DNA of 17,678 nucleotides. Origin: an uncultured Bacteroidota bacterium (GTDB taxonomy: Bacteria > Bacteroidota > Bacteroidia > Flavobacteriales > UA16). Positions 1-8,037 of this stretch are shown one piece after another. The position numbers were made by a program, and so were the translations under genes. The notes under the pieces were generated by a model. It did not search any database. It was not told the DNA's origin and was given only the letters and a program-made list of their open reading frames with translations. Where the stretch lies: the NCBI GenBank assembly GCA_902535565.1, contig CACAUH010000026.1, positions 1 to 17,678 of the forward strand. The letters run 5' to 3'. Numbering within the stretch: the first letter of the stretch is position 1; each line of letters starts with the position of its first letter.

Positions 1-238
1 AGTTGCCCCCGACACCAGGAATGCTCGATTCGCGCTTTTTTTCCTCGGAAAGGGCAAAAAAGCGCTCGGCATGATGGTAGGCGCGGTCGATGAGCTCCTG
101 TTCGAGCCCATGGTTCTCAAGCGTGATGAAACCGTAGCGCTCGAAGGCCATCCTGAGGTCCTTGGCAAAAGCGGCCCGGTCAGTGTCGCTTCCCGAGACA
201 AACTTGGAAGCATCCAAGAGTGGAATGGTCTTCTGCAT
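1..238 (-). CDS. 2-oxoglutarate/Fe(II)-dependent oxygenase, N-terminal part (cut by window edge)
   Basis: Only the first 79 codons are inside the window; the frame runs off the left edge without a stop. It begins ATG at 238. The translation starts IPLLDASKFVSG, followed by a helix containing AFERYGFITLENHGL and a region RAYHHAERFFALSEEKKRES. This is the pattern of the N-terminal domain of the isopenicillin N synthase-like oxygenases (DIOX_N): a short beta strand with IP-x-(I/L)-D, then 'GFF.(I/V).NHG(I/L)', then 'FF.LP.E.K'. The iron ligands (HxD...H) and the 2-oxoglutarate arginine lie in the missing C-terminal half, so activity cannot be judged. It sits 21 bases after the stop of a glycosyltransferase and is read in the same direction, so it is probably the last visible gene of the envelope-glycan operon. 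The substrate is unknown; family members act on small molecules, so a link to the glycan genes is only inferred from position. Confidence 0.82.
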   Translation of the reverse strand, partial: MQKTIPLLDASKFVSGSDTDRAAFAKDLRMAFERYGFITLENHGLEQELIDRAYHHAERFFALSEEKKRESSIPGVGGN

Positions 239-259
239 GAGACAAAAATAGCGCTGATA

Positions 260-1495
260 TCAATCGACGTGCTCAGAAACAGCGTGACTTCGAAGCAGGT
301 CAACCAAGGGGATTGTTGCAGAGGCCCAATCAAAGGTGTCATTTACCCATGCCCTTGCCCTTGCTCCTATGTCGCGACAGGCTTCAGGCTGATCAATCCA
401 CAGGGCGATTTGCGATGCGAATTCGGCAGGGGTCGAACTGGTGATGACGATATTCTCTGGATCCTTTCCCAATGCGGATAGCGCCCGGGGCGTGGTGATA
501 CAAACGCGCTCCAAAGCCATGGCCTCAAGCAGTTTGTTTTGCAATCCGGTGTTGACAAGCATGGGAGCGACAAACAAGGGCGCGGCGAGATAGGAGGTGC
601 GGATATCCTTCACATTGGCCGCGACGCGAACATCACGGCTGCTCAGTGACAGCACGGCTTGAGCAGGATGGGCCCCCGAAAGGAGGATGCGCAAGGGACG
701 ACCTGTGAGTTTCTCAAAGGCAGGAGCGATGTCCTCGACAATGAACCGCGCGGCCACGACATTGGGGGCGTATCCTAGGTTTCCGCAGAACGCAACATCA
801 AAGCCTTCGGTGGCATCATCCAATGGGGAGACATCTGCCTTGGCATGGAAGAAGGTGCAATCGACCCCATTGGGCACGATGGCCACGGATTGCCTGTCTG
901 GATGGGGAAGCAAATCCCGGTCCTGTGCACTGATGATGGTACAGGCATCAAAGTAGTTAGGCATCCGGTGCTCATACCGCACCAACCGGCGCCCTTCCTC
1001 TCGCAGTAAGGGGCGTTTCCATGTCGGCGCCTTTTCGGCCTCTCGCTCTGCGCCGGCGTGAAGCGTGTCCATGATGTCCAAGACATGGGGGACCTCGTCA
1101 AAGTCCTTCACGTACTCGGCTGTGCGAACCATTTGGGCCAGCAAAACGTCTGGCTTTCTCCTAATTATGTTGGTCCGCATCCGGCGAATCAGCCTCCGTT
1201 CAGTGAAGAGCAGGACTTGAAATGGCCGGCGGGACAGAAGCGCCCAAACCATCCTGGTGAGTGCACGCAGCCATCGGAGCCGATAAACGGTGATGTGGTC
1301 ACATCGATCGCGAAGGGACGCTATGTCATTGGCGGACACCTTTCCAAAGCTCAAACAATGGAGGTCCACTTCGAAATGACGATGAAGAATGGCCAATTGA
1401 TGGTGAATCCGAAGTCGGTCACCTTTGTTCAGCGGCAGTGGGAACCGAGGTGTAACGACAGCCAATTTTGGCCGGTTCAGGTCAGTTTTGGACAT
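260..1495 (-). CDS. GT4-type glycosyltransferase (XrtA/PEP-CTERM-associated-like)
   Basis: A 411-residue GT-B fold glycosyltransferase, expected to transfer a sugar from a nucleotide-sugar donor to a lipid- or glycan-linked acceptor on the cytoplasmic side. The N-terminus carries PRFPLPLNKGDRLR (about residues 16-29), resembling the 'RFPYPPNKGDK+R' start of the sugar transferases described with exosortase/PEP-CTERM systems (TIGR03087-like). In the C-terminal Rossmann half are PNGVD (about 208-212), FCGNLGYAPN (about 236-245) and the donor-site segment GLQNKLLEAMAL (about 317-328), all standard for GT4-like enzymes. I chose the ATG at 1495. A TTG at 1513 would add six residues and lengthen the overlap with the upstream glycosyltransferase from 14 to 32 bases. 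The 14-base overlap suggests translational coupling. Sugar specificity cannot be read from the sequence. No exosortase is visible, so the TIGR03087 likeness is only a family resemblance. Confidence 0.88.
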   Translation of the reverse strand: MSKTDLNRPKLAVVTPRFPLPLNKGDRLRIHHQLAILHRHFEVDLHCLSFGKVSANDIASLRDRCDHITVYRLRWLRALTRMVWALLSRRPFQVLLFTERRLIRRMRTNIIRRKPDVLLAQMVRTAEYVKDFDEVPHVLDIMDTLHAGAEREAEKAPTWKRPLLREEGRRLVRYEHRMPNYFDACTIISAQDRDLLPHPDRQSVAIVPNGVDCTFFHAKADVSPLDDATEGFDVAFCGNLGYAPNVVAARFIVEDIAPAFEKLTGRPLRILLSGAHPAQAVLSLSSRDVRVAANVKDIRTSYLAAPLFVAPMLVNTGLQNKLLEAMALERVCITTPRALSALGKDPENIVITSSTPAEFASQIALWIDQPEACRDIGARARAWVNDTFDWASATIPLVDLLRSHAVSEHVD

Positions 1496-2696
1496 GGCCC
1501 CTATAGAATTCAATCAGCTCCTTTCCGATGGTTTTTCTGTCGAAGCGGTCGATGGCGAACTGTCTGGAGTTCTGACTTAGGGTTTGAAGGATGTTCCGGT
1601 TTCCGATGGCGTCGCTGATCAAATCGCACAGGGTGTCTGGTTCTCCAAAAATGATGCAGTCTCGGTTTTCTAGGTCCAATCCGGCCACGCCCATTTTTGT
1701 GGTGGCAACAGGAATGCCCTTGGCAAGTGCCTCTACAATTTTTACGCGAATGCCAGCCCCCCGGAGAAGGGGGACCACGAGCATGTCAAACTGTGAAGCA
1801 AAGGCATCAGCATCTGGAACTTCACCGTGATTCACAAGGCCTTCCACGCCGGCGTGCAGGTCGGGAGGGAGGTCCTTTCCCGCAATGTGAAACTCAGTTC
1901 CCGGATGGCGTTTTACCAACTCGGGCCAGACTGAATCCACAAACCAAGCGATTCCTTCTCTGTTGGGCCCCCAGTCCATGGCGCCAAGATGAAAGAGTCG
2001 GATTGGACGGTCTTTTGGCTTGGATTTCACGTTGGATTTTGGCAAGCGAATCGACGTGTCGATGCCGAAGCCTGCTACATGAATTGGACCGGTATAGCCC
2101 CAGTCTCGATAGCCTTTGGCTTCATTTTCGCTAATGGCAACGAGGACGTCGACATTGTTGAGAACCTCTTTTTCATAGCGTTCTAAGGTCTTTGAAAGGT
2201 GGCGCAAAGCGAGGCGATGAAACGGATTTTGGCTTGCTTTCCATCGCTGTTCCCAGATCTGATACTCGTGGTTGTGGCTCCGAAGGGAAATTAGGGCGTT
2301 GGGTGCATGCCGTCGGATGGTCTCGATGTAGGGTGTGGTATACAGGCTTTCAAGGTGCACGACATCATATCGCTTTCTAGAAAGCGTGCGCTTGACCACC
2401 ATGGCATAGTGGTGTGCATAGAATCTGGAGATATTGTATGAATCGCCATTCATCAATGCGACGTAAGCATCGCGAATGTCGAGTTGGGTCTCAATCCGAA
2501 CTGCTTCCAAGTCAGTGGACTCCAAATAGGCAGGGTTAAGCTCTTCCATGAGAATGGGGTGCTTCCGCGTAGCAGCGGTTAAAACCTTGACGTCTGCTCC
2601 GTTTTCCAAAAATCCCAGGGTCATTGCGTCCATTGCCAGGCATCCTCCGTCAATAGAGGGTTTGGGTGGCTTATGACACAATTGCAGAATGCGCAT
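1482..2696 (-). CDS. GT4-family glycosyltransferase
   Basis: A 404-residue glycosyltransferase with two Rossmann-like halves. It starts MRILQLCHKPPKPSIDGG, which gives the acceptor-side first strand and the glycine-rich turn of GT4 enzymes. Other landmarks are YDVVHLESLYT (about 110-120), RSHNHEYQIWE (about 139-149), VDVLVAISENEA (about 182-193) and FHLGAMDWGPNREGI (about 235-249). The donor-binding segment is GAGIRVKIVEALAKGIPVATT (about 314-333 over two parts), matching the usual 'G.G.+.K..EA.A.G.PVV.T' with the conserved glutamate at about 322. ATG at 2696 is used; it lies 13 bases after the stop of the LPS-export permease. Its stop overlaps the next glycosyltransferase. The two tandem enzymes are of similar length but clearly different sequence, so they probably add different sugars in one pathway. 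Acceptor and donor are not identifiable. Confidence 0.9.
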   Translation of the reverse strand: MRILQLCHKPPKPSIDGGCLAMDAMTLGFLENGADVKVLTAATRKHPILMEELNPAYLESTDLEAVRIETQLDIRDAYVALMNGDSYNISRFYAHHYAMVVKRTLSRKRYDVVHLESLYTTPYIETIRRHAPNALISLRSHNHEYQIWEQRWKASQNPFHRLALRHLSKTLERYEKEVLNNVDVLVAISENEAKGYRDWGYTGPIHVAGFGIDTSIRLPKSNVKSKPKDRPIRLFHLGAMDWGPNREGIAWFVDSVWPELVKRHPGTEFHIAGKDLPPDLHAGVEGLVNHGEVPDADAFASQFDMLVVPLLRGAGIRVKIVEALAKGIPVATTKMGVAGLDLENRDCIIFGEPDTLCDLISDAIGNRNILQTLSQNSRQFAIDRFDRKTIGKELIEFYRGHVQN

Positions 2697-2709
2697 GACT
2701 GAGAATAAT

Positions 2710-4113
2710 TTACCGGGTGGACCACAGGCGTGAGAACGGTTTCCACACCCTTTCCCTTGAGGCCCTTATGTTGAGCATCACGGCTGCAGGAACCATCAGC
2801 AGGGTGCCCAGCCACATTCCGAGCGCTGGAGACAACGCGCCACTTCTTACCATCCGCTCACCAACGATTGTTATTATATAATATAAGACAAAAAGTAGTA
2901 TAGCAAGTACTGTAGGCAATCCAAGGCCGCCCTTTCGAATGATTGCTCCCAAAGGAGCTCCGATGAGGAAGAGCAGAATGCAGGCAAAAGCGAGAAATAA
3001 CTTTCGGTGCCATTCAATGGCATGACGGTCTGCAAGGGTCCGTTTTGCGTTCCGCTCATCAATTTGGTTTCTCGCAGTTTGCGCCGTGTTTCGGAGCATG
3101 TCTCGGGCAGCATCAAATACCCTGCCCTCAGCGGCAGGCCCGAGTCGGCTGAGCCAAACCTCGTGCACTGCTCCAGTGTCTGCGGGGAAGACGTGGCTCG
3201 CATCCAGCAATCTTTTGTTAAGGTTGCGCTGACCGAAATCAAGCATGGCCTTTGCTGCATGTGATCGCTGACCTTCTATGGAGTCGATGGCCGCATCGAG
3301 TTGACCGAGACTCATCATCTCATAGGCGCGCTTGAAAAGCGCTTCATCGGCTTTGGCAAAGTCCAAACTGCTCAAGTCAATCCTCAACAGTTGACGGTCA
3401 AAGGCGGTAACGAGGTGAGGGAAGTTTCGATCTCTCTGTCTGACACCTGGCTCCAAGCGTTCCTCGTGGCTAGAACCTGCCCTGAGGTCAAAGTGAAGAA
3501 ACCGTCCCGTCCTCGACGTTCTCATGGTGCCTTCTTGGGCTCGAATAACGAGGCCAGCGCCATCCCGGCCTCCGCCGTGTTGGTGAATGAGAATGTCCTC
3601 CAATCTTCCGGTTTCCTTGTCCACTTTGGATGCGCGGATGGCATGCCCCTCGATGCCATTGTAGAAGACACCATTTTCCAAATTGAGTGTGGGCTTTTTT
3701 CGCGTCACACTGTACAGAAGCGTCCTGAACTTGAGGTTGGCAACGGGCCATGCGTAGTTCGCAAACATCAATGCCCCACTGGCCACCAACACCATTGTGA
3801 CAATCAGCGGACGCAGGATGCGGCCCAAGCTCATACCGGAAGACTTCAGGGCTGTCAACTCCTCGTGTTCAGCTAGACTGCCCAAGGTCATGATGCTGCT
3901 CATGAGAATGGCCAATGGTAGCGCAAGGTTGACCAGTCTGGCTGAGGCGTAGAGCAGGAGTTCGAGGACCACCAAGATGCTCAGCCCTTTGCCAATCATC
4001 TCGTCAGCATAGACCCAAAGGAACTGCATGTCGAGAAAAAACAAGGCCACCAAAAACGTAATCACGAATGGACCGATAAAGGACCTAAGGAGCAATCGTG
4101 TGGTGCGCTTCAC
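2710..4113 (-). CDS. LptF/LptG (YjgP/YjgQ) family lipopolysaccharide export permease
   Basis: A 467-residue inner-membrane protein of the family that, with the ATPase LptB, extracts lipopolysaccharide from the inner membrane and passes it to LptC/LptA. The N-terminus has the typical layout: a first membrane segment (about 12-28), the motif MQFLWVYADEMIGKGLS (about 29-45) seen in Bacteroidota members, a second segment with NLALPLAILMSSIMTLGSLAE (about 62-82), the cytoplasmic coupling region HEELTALKSSGMS (about 83-95), and a third segment (about 99-119). A periplasmic jellyroll-type domain follows (about 120-370), then three membrane segments (about 371-391, 397-417, 429-448). The start is a GTG at 4113: an in-frame stop lies at 4138-4140 and no ATG fits between. 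The usual family length is about 360 in Proteobacteria; the longer form is common in Bacteroidota. It is the first gene of the minus-strand group with the glycosyltransferases. The choice between F and G is not made. Confidence 0.9.
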   Translation of the reverse strand: MKRTTRLLLRSFIGPFVITFLVALFFLDMQFLWVYADEMIGKGLSILVVLELLLYASARLVNLALPLAILMSSIMTLGSLAEHEELTALKSSGMSLGRILRPLIVTMVLVASGALMFANYAWPVANLKFRTLLYSVTRKKPTLNLENGVFYNGIEGHAIRASKVDKETGRLEDILIHQHGGGRDGAGLVIRAQEGTMRTSRTGRFLHFDLRAGSSHEERLEPGVRQRDRNFPHLVTAFDRQLLRIDLSSLDFAKADEALFKRAYEMMSLGQLDAAIDSIEGQRSHAAKAMLDFGQRNLNKRLLDASHVFPADTGAVHEVWLSRLGPAAEGRVFDAARDMLRNTAQTARNQIDERNAKRTLADRHAIEWHRKLFLAFACILLFLIGAPLGAIIRKGGLGLPTVLAILLFVLYYIITIVGERMVRSGALSPALGMWLGTLLMVPAAVMLNIRASRERVWKPFSRLWSTR

Positions 4114-4219
4114 AGCTGGGTGTTCTCGGTTGGGCCCTCAAAACAAGTGCCGGTGTAAGATTGCCTACTTTTCGCGCTCGAACCGTCTTGAAATGCACAA
4201 GAATTCCCACATCGGAGGC
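4114..4219. promoter_or_regulatory. Divergent intergenic region between the LptF-type permease and M49 genes
   Basis: This 106-base gap separates two divergent starts, so it should hold promoters for the minus-strand envelope operon and the plus-strand peptidase. I find no full match to the Bacteroidota promoter (TTG about 19 bases before TAnnTTTG) on either strand. The nearest is TAAGATTG at 4156-4163 with one mismatch and poor spacing to the TTG at 4130-4132. GGAGG at 4214-4218 precedes the ATG at 4220 very closely. The call rests on gene orientation only. Confidence 0.45.
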
Positions 4220-6295
4220 ATGATTTATTCCCGCCCCCTTTCTTTTTTGACCATGGTCATGCTTTGTATTGGCTGTGCTTCATCCGGGCCCGACCTTGGT
4301 GAGGATGGTCAGCCAGGTGATACCCTCGAGTCCACCGCAGGTGAGCCAGACGCTCAAGGCTTTGTATGGAAGACCGAGCAATTTGCGGACCTGAAGTTGA
4401 TTCGGTACCAAGTCCCAGGATGGAATCAATTGAAACCTGAACAGAAAAAGCTGGCGTATTGCCTGACCCAGGCTGGGCTGTGCGGTCGAGACATCATGTA
4501 CGACCAGAACAACCGTTACAACATGCGGGTGCGCCACATGATTGATGAAGCCCATCTGCATTTCGCTGGGGACAGAAACACCAAGGGTTGGCAGCGTTTT
4601 CACACCTTTGCAAAGCGGGTCTGGTTTTCAAATGGAATCCACCACCATTACTCTAATGCCAAGATTGTGCCGGACTGCAGCCGGACTTATTTCGAGCATG
4701 TTCTAGCAGAGAGTGGGGTCCAAATAGAGGAGGATCTTGTGGAGGCGTTGGACGCTCTTTATGACCCTTCCAGAGAAAGCAAGAAGGTTGAATTGGATGC
4801 AGCCAAAGGTCTCGTGGAAGCCAGCGCAGTCAATTTTTATGGGCCAAATGTGACCACCGAGGAGGCCCAGGCTTATTTCGATGCTTATGAGTTGACCCGG
4901 AACAATCCGGTGGAAAAAGGATTGAACAGCCGTTTGGTCAAGGCTGATGATGGATCCGTTGTGGAGGAGGTTTACAAGGTTGGCGGCCTTTATGGCGAAG
5001 CCCTCCAGCAGGTGTGCTATTGGCTCGAGCAGGCTCAGAAATATGCCGAAAATGAAAAGCAGGCGGCAGCGCTCCGTCATCTGGTGGACTATTACCGGAC
5101 CGGAGACCTCGAGAAGTGGAGCCTGTACAACATCAATTGGGTCAAGGACACCGAGGGAGACATTGATTACATCAACGGATTTGTGGAGGTCTACAACGAT
5201 CCTCTGGGCTACACAGGAAGCTATGAAACCGTGGTTCAGATCAAGGACTTTGAAGCCTCTGAGCGCATGGCAGTGATGATGGACAATGCGCAGTGGTTCG
5301 AGGACCACATGCCGTTCATGGACGCGCACCGGAAAAAGGAGGTTGTGGGTATCACGTACAACGTGGTCAATGTTGTGGGTGAGGCAGGCGATGCTTCCCC
5401 CAGCACCCCCATTGGTGTCAACCTCCCCAACGCCAATTGGATTCGGACCACGCACGGATCAAAGAGCGTGAGCCTCGGGAACATCATTGATGCCTATGAC
5501 AATGCAGGTGGGGGAGGCCTCACCGATGAATTCGCCTTTGATGACGTGGAAAAAAGCAGATCCAAGTCCCATGGAAACCTCGCAGGCAAGATCCACACGG
5601 CATTTCATGAGGTGATAGGACATGCGAGCGGTCAGCTTGAACCGGGTGTTGGCGAACCAGCCAGCACCATCAAGGAATACGCCAGCACTTTAGAAGAGGG
5701 CCGGGCAGATTTGGTTGCGCTGTATTTCATGATGGACGAGAAGCTGATTGAGCTTGGGCTCATCAAGAATCTCGAGACTGGACGTTGCGAATACGACAGC
5801 TATATCCGAAATGGAATGCTCATGCAGTTGCGTCGCTTGGAAATCGGGGACGACATTGAAGAGGCCCACATGAGGAATCGCGCATGGGTGAGTCACTGGG
5901 TGGTCGAGCAGGCGGCCAAAGACAACTGCATCCGAGAAATCAATCGGGAGGGCAAGACCTATTTCAACATCGAGGATTATGACCGTGTGCGCGAGCTCTT
6001 CGGAGAGTTGCTGCGCGAGGTACAGCGCATCAAGTCACAAGGAGACTATGAAGCAGCCAAGGCCTTGGTTGAAGGCTATGGTGTGAAGGTGGACCCTGTG
6101 GTTCACGCGCAAGTTTTGAGTCGGGCAGAGGCCCTTGGAATCGCTCCTTATGGAGGATTCATCAATCCTAAACTCGTTGCCACCACGGATACATCCGGTG
6201 CCATTTTGGATGTGACCCTCACATACCCGGATGATTTTACCGGGCAGATGCTGGATTACGATGCGTCGTATGGTCTTTTGCCACGAGTCAACTGA
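4220..6295 (+). CDS. M49 family metallopeptidase (dipeptidyl peptidase III-like), predicted lipoprotein
   Basis: A 691-residue zinc peptidase. The catalytic motif HEXXGH is present as HEVIGH (residues 463-468) and the second M49 motif as EEGRAD (492-497), where family enzymes have EECRAD/E; together they supply two histidines, the catalytic glutamate and the third zinc ligand. M49 enzymes remove dipeptides from the N-termini of short peptides. The N-terminus MIYSRPLSFLTMVMLCIGC looks like a lipoprotein signal with Cys19 as the lipidated residue, so it is probably anchored in the outer membrane or periplasm and used for peptide scavenging. I chose ATG at 4220 because it gives a compact signal sequence and has GGAGG just upstream. 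An ATG at 4193 (nine more residues) is possible. The frame is open back to 4028, but that part would overlap the divergent permease gene. In Bacteroidota such proteins have sometimes been mislabelled dihydrofolate reductase; nothing here supports that. Confidence 0.93.
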   Translation: MIYSRPLSFLTMVMLCIGCASSGPDLGEDGQPGDTLESTAGEPDAQGFVWKTEQFADLKLIRYQVPGWNQLKPEQKKLAYCLTQAGLCGRDIMYDQNNRYNMRVRHMIDEAHLHFAGDRNTKGWQRFHTFAKRVWFSNGIHHHYSNAKIVPDCSRTYFEHVLAESGVQIEEDLVEALDALYDPSRESKKVELDAAKGLVEASAVNFYGPNVTTEEAQAYFDAYELTRNNPVEKGLNSRLVKADDGSVVEEVYKVGGLYGEALQQVCYWLEQAQKYAENEKQAAALRHLVDYYRTGDLEKWSLYNINWVKDTEGDIDYINGFVEVYNDPLGYTGSYETVVQIKDFEASERMAVMMDNAQWFEDHMPFMDAHRKKEVVGITYNVVNVVGEAGDASPSTPIGVNLPNANWIRTTHGSKSVSLGNIIDAYDNAGGGGLTDEFAFDDVEKSRSKSHGNLAGKIHTAFHEVIGHASGQLEPGVGEPASTIKEYASTLEEGRADLVALYFMMDEKLIELGLIKNLETGRCEYDSYIRNGMLMQLRRLEIGDDIEEAHMRNRAWVSHWVVEQAAKDNCIREINREGKTYFNIEDYDRVRELFGELLREVQRIKSQGDYEAAKALVEGYGVKVDPVVHAQVLSRAEALGIAPYGGFINPKLVATTDTSGAILDVTLTYPDDFTGQMLDYDASYGLLPRVN

Positions 6296-6328
6296 TCCTT
6301 CACACGTTCAACGCAGACATTTCATCCA

Positions 6329-6601
6329 GTGACAAAAGAAGAAGCGGCGGCGCGTAAGTGCGCCATGATTGAGTCCATATTGGCCGTTGATCGGGCAGCG
6401 GATTTGGAAGCGATTGAAGCAGCCATATCTGGGGTTCAAGAATCTCTGAGGGCTAGTCAACTGGTCATTGGGTACAGGCCCAATGGTCGTCCAGTTCTGA
6501 AGCAGAATTTTTTGGGACGCCTCCTTCATTCATTGCAAGACATTCAAAATGACGAATACATATCCCTGGCCAGTTTTGAGGCGCGTTCTGCGGATTGGTA
6601 G
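6329..6601 (+). CDS. Small antitoxin-like protein without an adjacent toxin
   Basis: A 90-residue protein (GTG start at 6329), or 78 residues if ATG at 6365 is used. The first half is a predicted helix pair rich in Ala, Glu and Ile (SILAVDRAADLEAIEAAIS). The second half reads VIGYRPNGRPVLKQNFLG, a further helix, then NDEYISLASFEARSADW at the very end. This order (a '+GY...G+P+.+..' strand-turn, a helix, then 'GEY.T.E.....W' at the C-terminus) resembles the small antitoxins found before RelE/ParE toxins in many Bacteroidota genomes. That comparison is from memory of the family, not from a search. The gene that normally follows, a toxin of about 95-100 codons overlapping or abutting the stop, is not there; a secreted protein gene starts 10 bases later. 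It could be a remnant or a solitary regulator. It follows the M49 gene by 33 bases. Confidence 0.6.
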   Translation: MTKEEAAARKCAMIESILAVDRAADLEAIEAAISGVQESLRASQLVIGYRPNGRPVLKQNFLGRLLHSLQDIQNDEYISLASFEARSADW

Positions 6602-6611
6602 TCCATTTTCT

Positions 6612-8030
6612 ATGAAATGCGGGTTATGTGCAGGCTTTCTGGTCTTCACTTTCGCCAGTCAGTTGGTGGCCCAGATTCCTTGTGAAAATGGGGTTGCTGG
6701 TCAGTACCCATGTTTGGGAATGGACTTGATGAGTGTTCGCAACTTGGAAGAGCTGGGCGGTGTCTCTTCAGGCGATGGCAACGATTGCTGGGGCTGGACC
6801 CATGAGGGTCGGGAGTTCGTTTTGTTTGGAAGAAGCGATGGTACATCCATTGTCGAAATAACAGACCCGGTTCATCCCGTGCTCGTGGCGAATGTGCCCA
6901 CTGCGAGCAAATCCAGTCTTTGGAGGGACATTAAAGTGATTGGGGATGTGGCATTCATTGTGAGTGAAGCCATTTCACACGGGATGCAAATTGTGGACCT
7001 CAACGAGGTTGTCAACATGGAGCCTGGATCGATATTGCAGCCCACTGCCTATTATGACGGATTTGGTAGCGCCCACAATGTGGTCGCGAATCCAGAGACC
7101 GGATTTGTCTATGCGGTGGGGACCGAATTTTTCAACGGTGGACTTTTTGCAGTTGATTGCAATGACCCCTTCAATCCAAACCTCGTAGGCTCGTGGTCTG
7201 AGCAAGATGTTCACGACGCTCAGGTTGTCGTTTACTCAGGTCCCGATACAGATTACATTGGAAAGGAGATTGCGTTTGCTTTTACTGGATACAGTGGATT
7301 TCACATTGTGGATGTAGAAGACAAGACAGACATGCAAACGGTATCTGCTCTGGCCGATTCACAGTGGGTTTATGTTCACCAAGGCTGGTTGACCGAGGAT
7401 CAACGGTTCATTTTCATGAACGATGAAATGGATGAAACCTCCGGAATTGCAACCACAACGCGAACATGGGTATTGAATGTTGAGGACCTCGACTCACCAT
7501 ACGTGGTGGGCTTCCACGAGGGCACAGTTGAGGTCACGGACCACAATTTGTACACCAAGGGAGACAAGGTCTACGCAGCAAACTATTACGCTGGCATTCA
7601 CGTGTTTGACATTGTAGATGCGGCGTCAGCTGAACTTGAATTGTCTTCCTCATTCGACACCAATCCGTTTTTGGATCAGACCGGGACCTCGGGTGGCGCT
7701 TGGTCTGTTTATCCCTATTTCGAAAGTGGCAATATTGCCATCAGCACCCAGAGCCACCTTTTTGTGGTTCGTCCGTCAGGTTGGATTGACAGTGCAGAAC
7801 GCATTCACCAGCCGTTGGCCCAAATCGAAATGCAGGTTTTGGAAGGGAGGGTCCAAATTCAATCCAATACGCGCACTGAGGCCATGGTGTATGATATGAT
7901 GGGGCGCCACCAAGTCACATGGCCGTTGTCGTCATCGGGTTGGTCCACCTTTCTGACGGAAGGATGGTCTTCGGGAACGTATGTCTTGAAGACGGCCTCT
8001 GGTAACTCACAGGCCTTTTCTGTCCACTGA
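6612..8030 (+). CDS. Secreted choice-of-anchor B family protein with T9SS sorting domain
   Basis: A 472-residue exported protein. The signal peptide is MKCGLCAGFLVFTFASQLVAQ (split here between residues 20 and 21, LVA/Q). The body (about 45-395) consists of repeated propeller-like units with phrases such as DCWGWTHEGREFVLFGRSDG, TSIVEITDPVHPVLVANVP, GMQIVDLNEV and GIHVFDIVDAA, the recurring 'GT.+VD+.+P..P' pattern of the choice-of-anchor B domain (TIGR04312) and related LVIVD-type propellers. The last 70 or so residues (VYDMMGRHQVT... SGTYVLKTASG...) form the beta-sandwich C-terminal signal used by the type IX secretion system, with 'DM.G+' and 'G.Y.L+...' strands. The protein is thus expected on the cell surface or released. 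I chose ATG at 6612, since an upstream in-frame start at 6549 would bury the signal peptide. The stop is only 7 bases from the convergent cdaA stop. Ligand or function unknown. Confidence 0.88.
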   Translation: MKCGLCAGFLVFTFASQLVAQIPCENGVAGQYPCLGMDLMSVRNLEELGGVSSGDGNDCWGWTHEGREFVLFGRSDGTSIVEITDPVHPVLVANVPTASKSSLWRDIKVIGDVAFIVSEAISHGMQIVDLNEVVNMEPGSILQPTAYYDGFGSAHNVVANPETGFVYAVGTEFFNGGLFAVDCNDPFNPNLVGSWSEQDVHDAQVVVYSGPDTDYIGKEIAFAFTGYSGFHIVDVEDKTDMQTVSALADSQWVYVHQGWLTEDQRFIFMNDEMDETSGIATTTRTWVLNVEDLDSPYVVGFHEGTVEVTDHNLYTKGDKVYAANYYAGIHVFDIVDAASAELELSSSFDTNPFLDQTGTSGGAWSVYPYFESGNIAISTQSHLFVVRPSGWIDSAERIHQPLAQIEMQVLEGRVQIQSNTRTEAMVYDMMGRHQVTWPLSSSGWSTFLTEGWSSGTYVLKTASGNSQAFSVH

Positions 8031-8037
8031 TATCCGA

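Noticed and set aside
243..250. TATTTTTG on the minus strand, matching the TAnnTTTG promoter element just before the oxygenase start
   Set aside because: It ends only four bases before the ATG, no TTG lies at the expected distance upstream, and the site is inside a probable operon; six fixed bases can match by chance.
71..481. Plus-strand open frame of 136 codons
   Set aside because: It spans the ends of two minus-strand genes with recognisable motifs (2OG oxygenase N-terminus and glycosyltransferase) and has no plausible protein features.
4156..4163. TAAGATTG as a promoter -7 element for the M49 gene
   Set aside because: It has one mismatch to TAnnTTTG, and the nearest TTG (4130-4132) is 23 bases away instead of about 19; kept only as a weak remark.
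4028..4192. N-terminal extension of the M49 gene up to an ATG at 4028
   Set aside because: It would run antisense through the start of the permease gene and bury the lipoprotein signal sequence in the middle of the protein.
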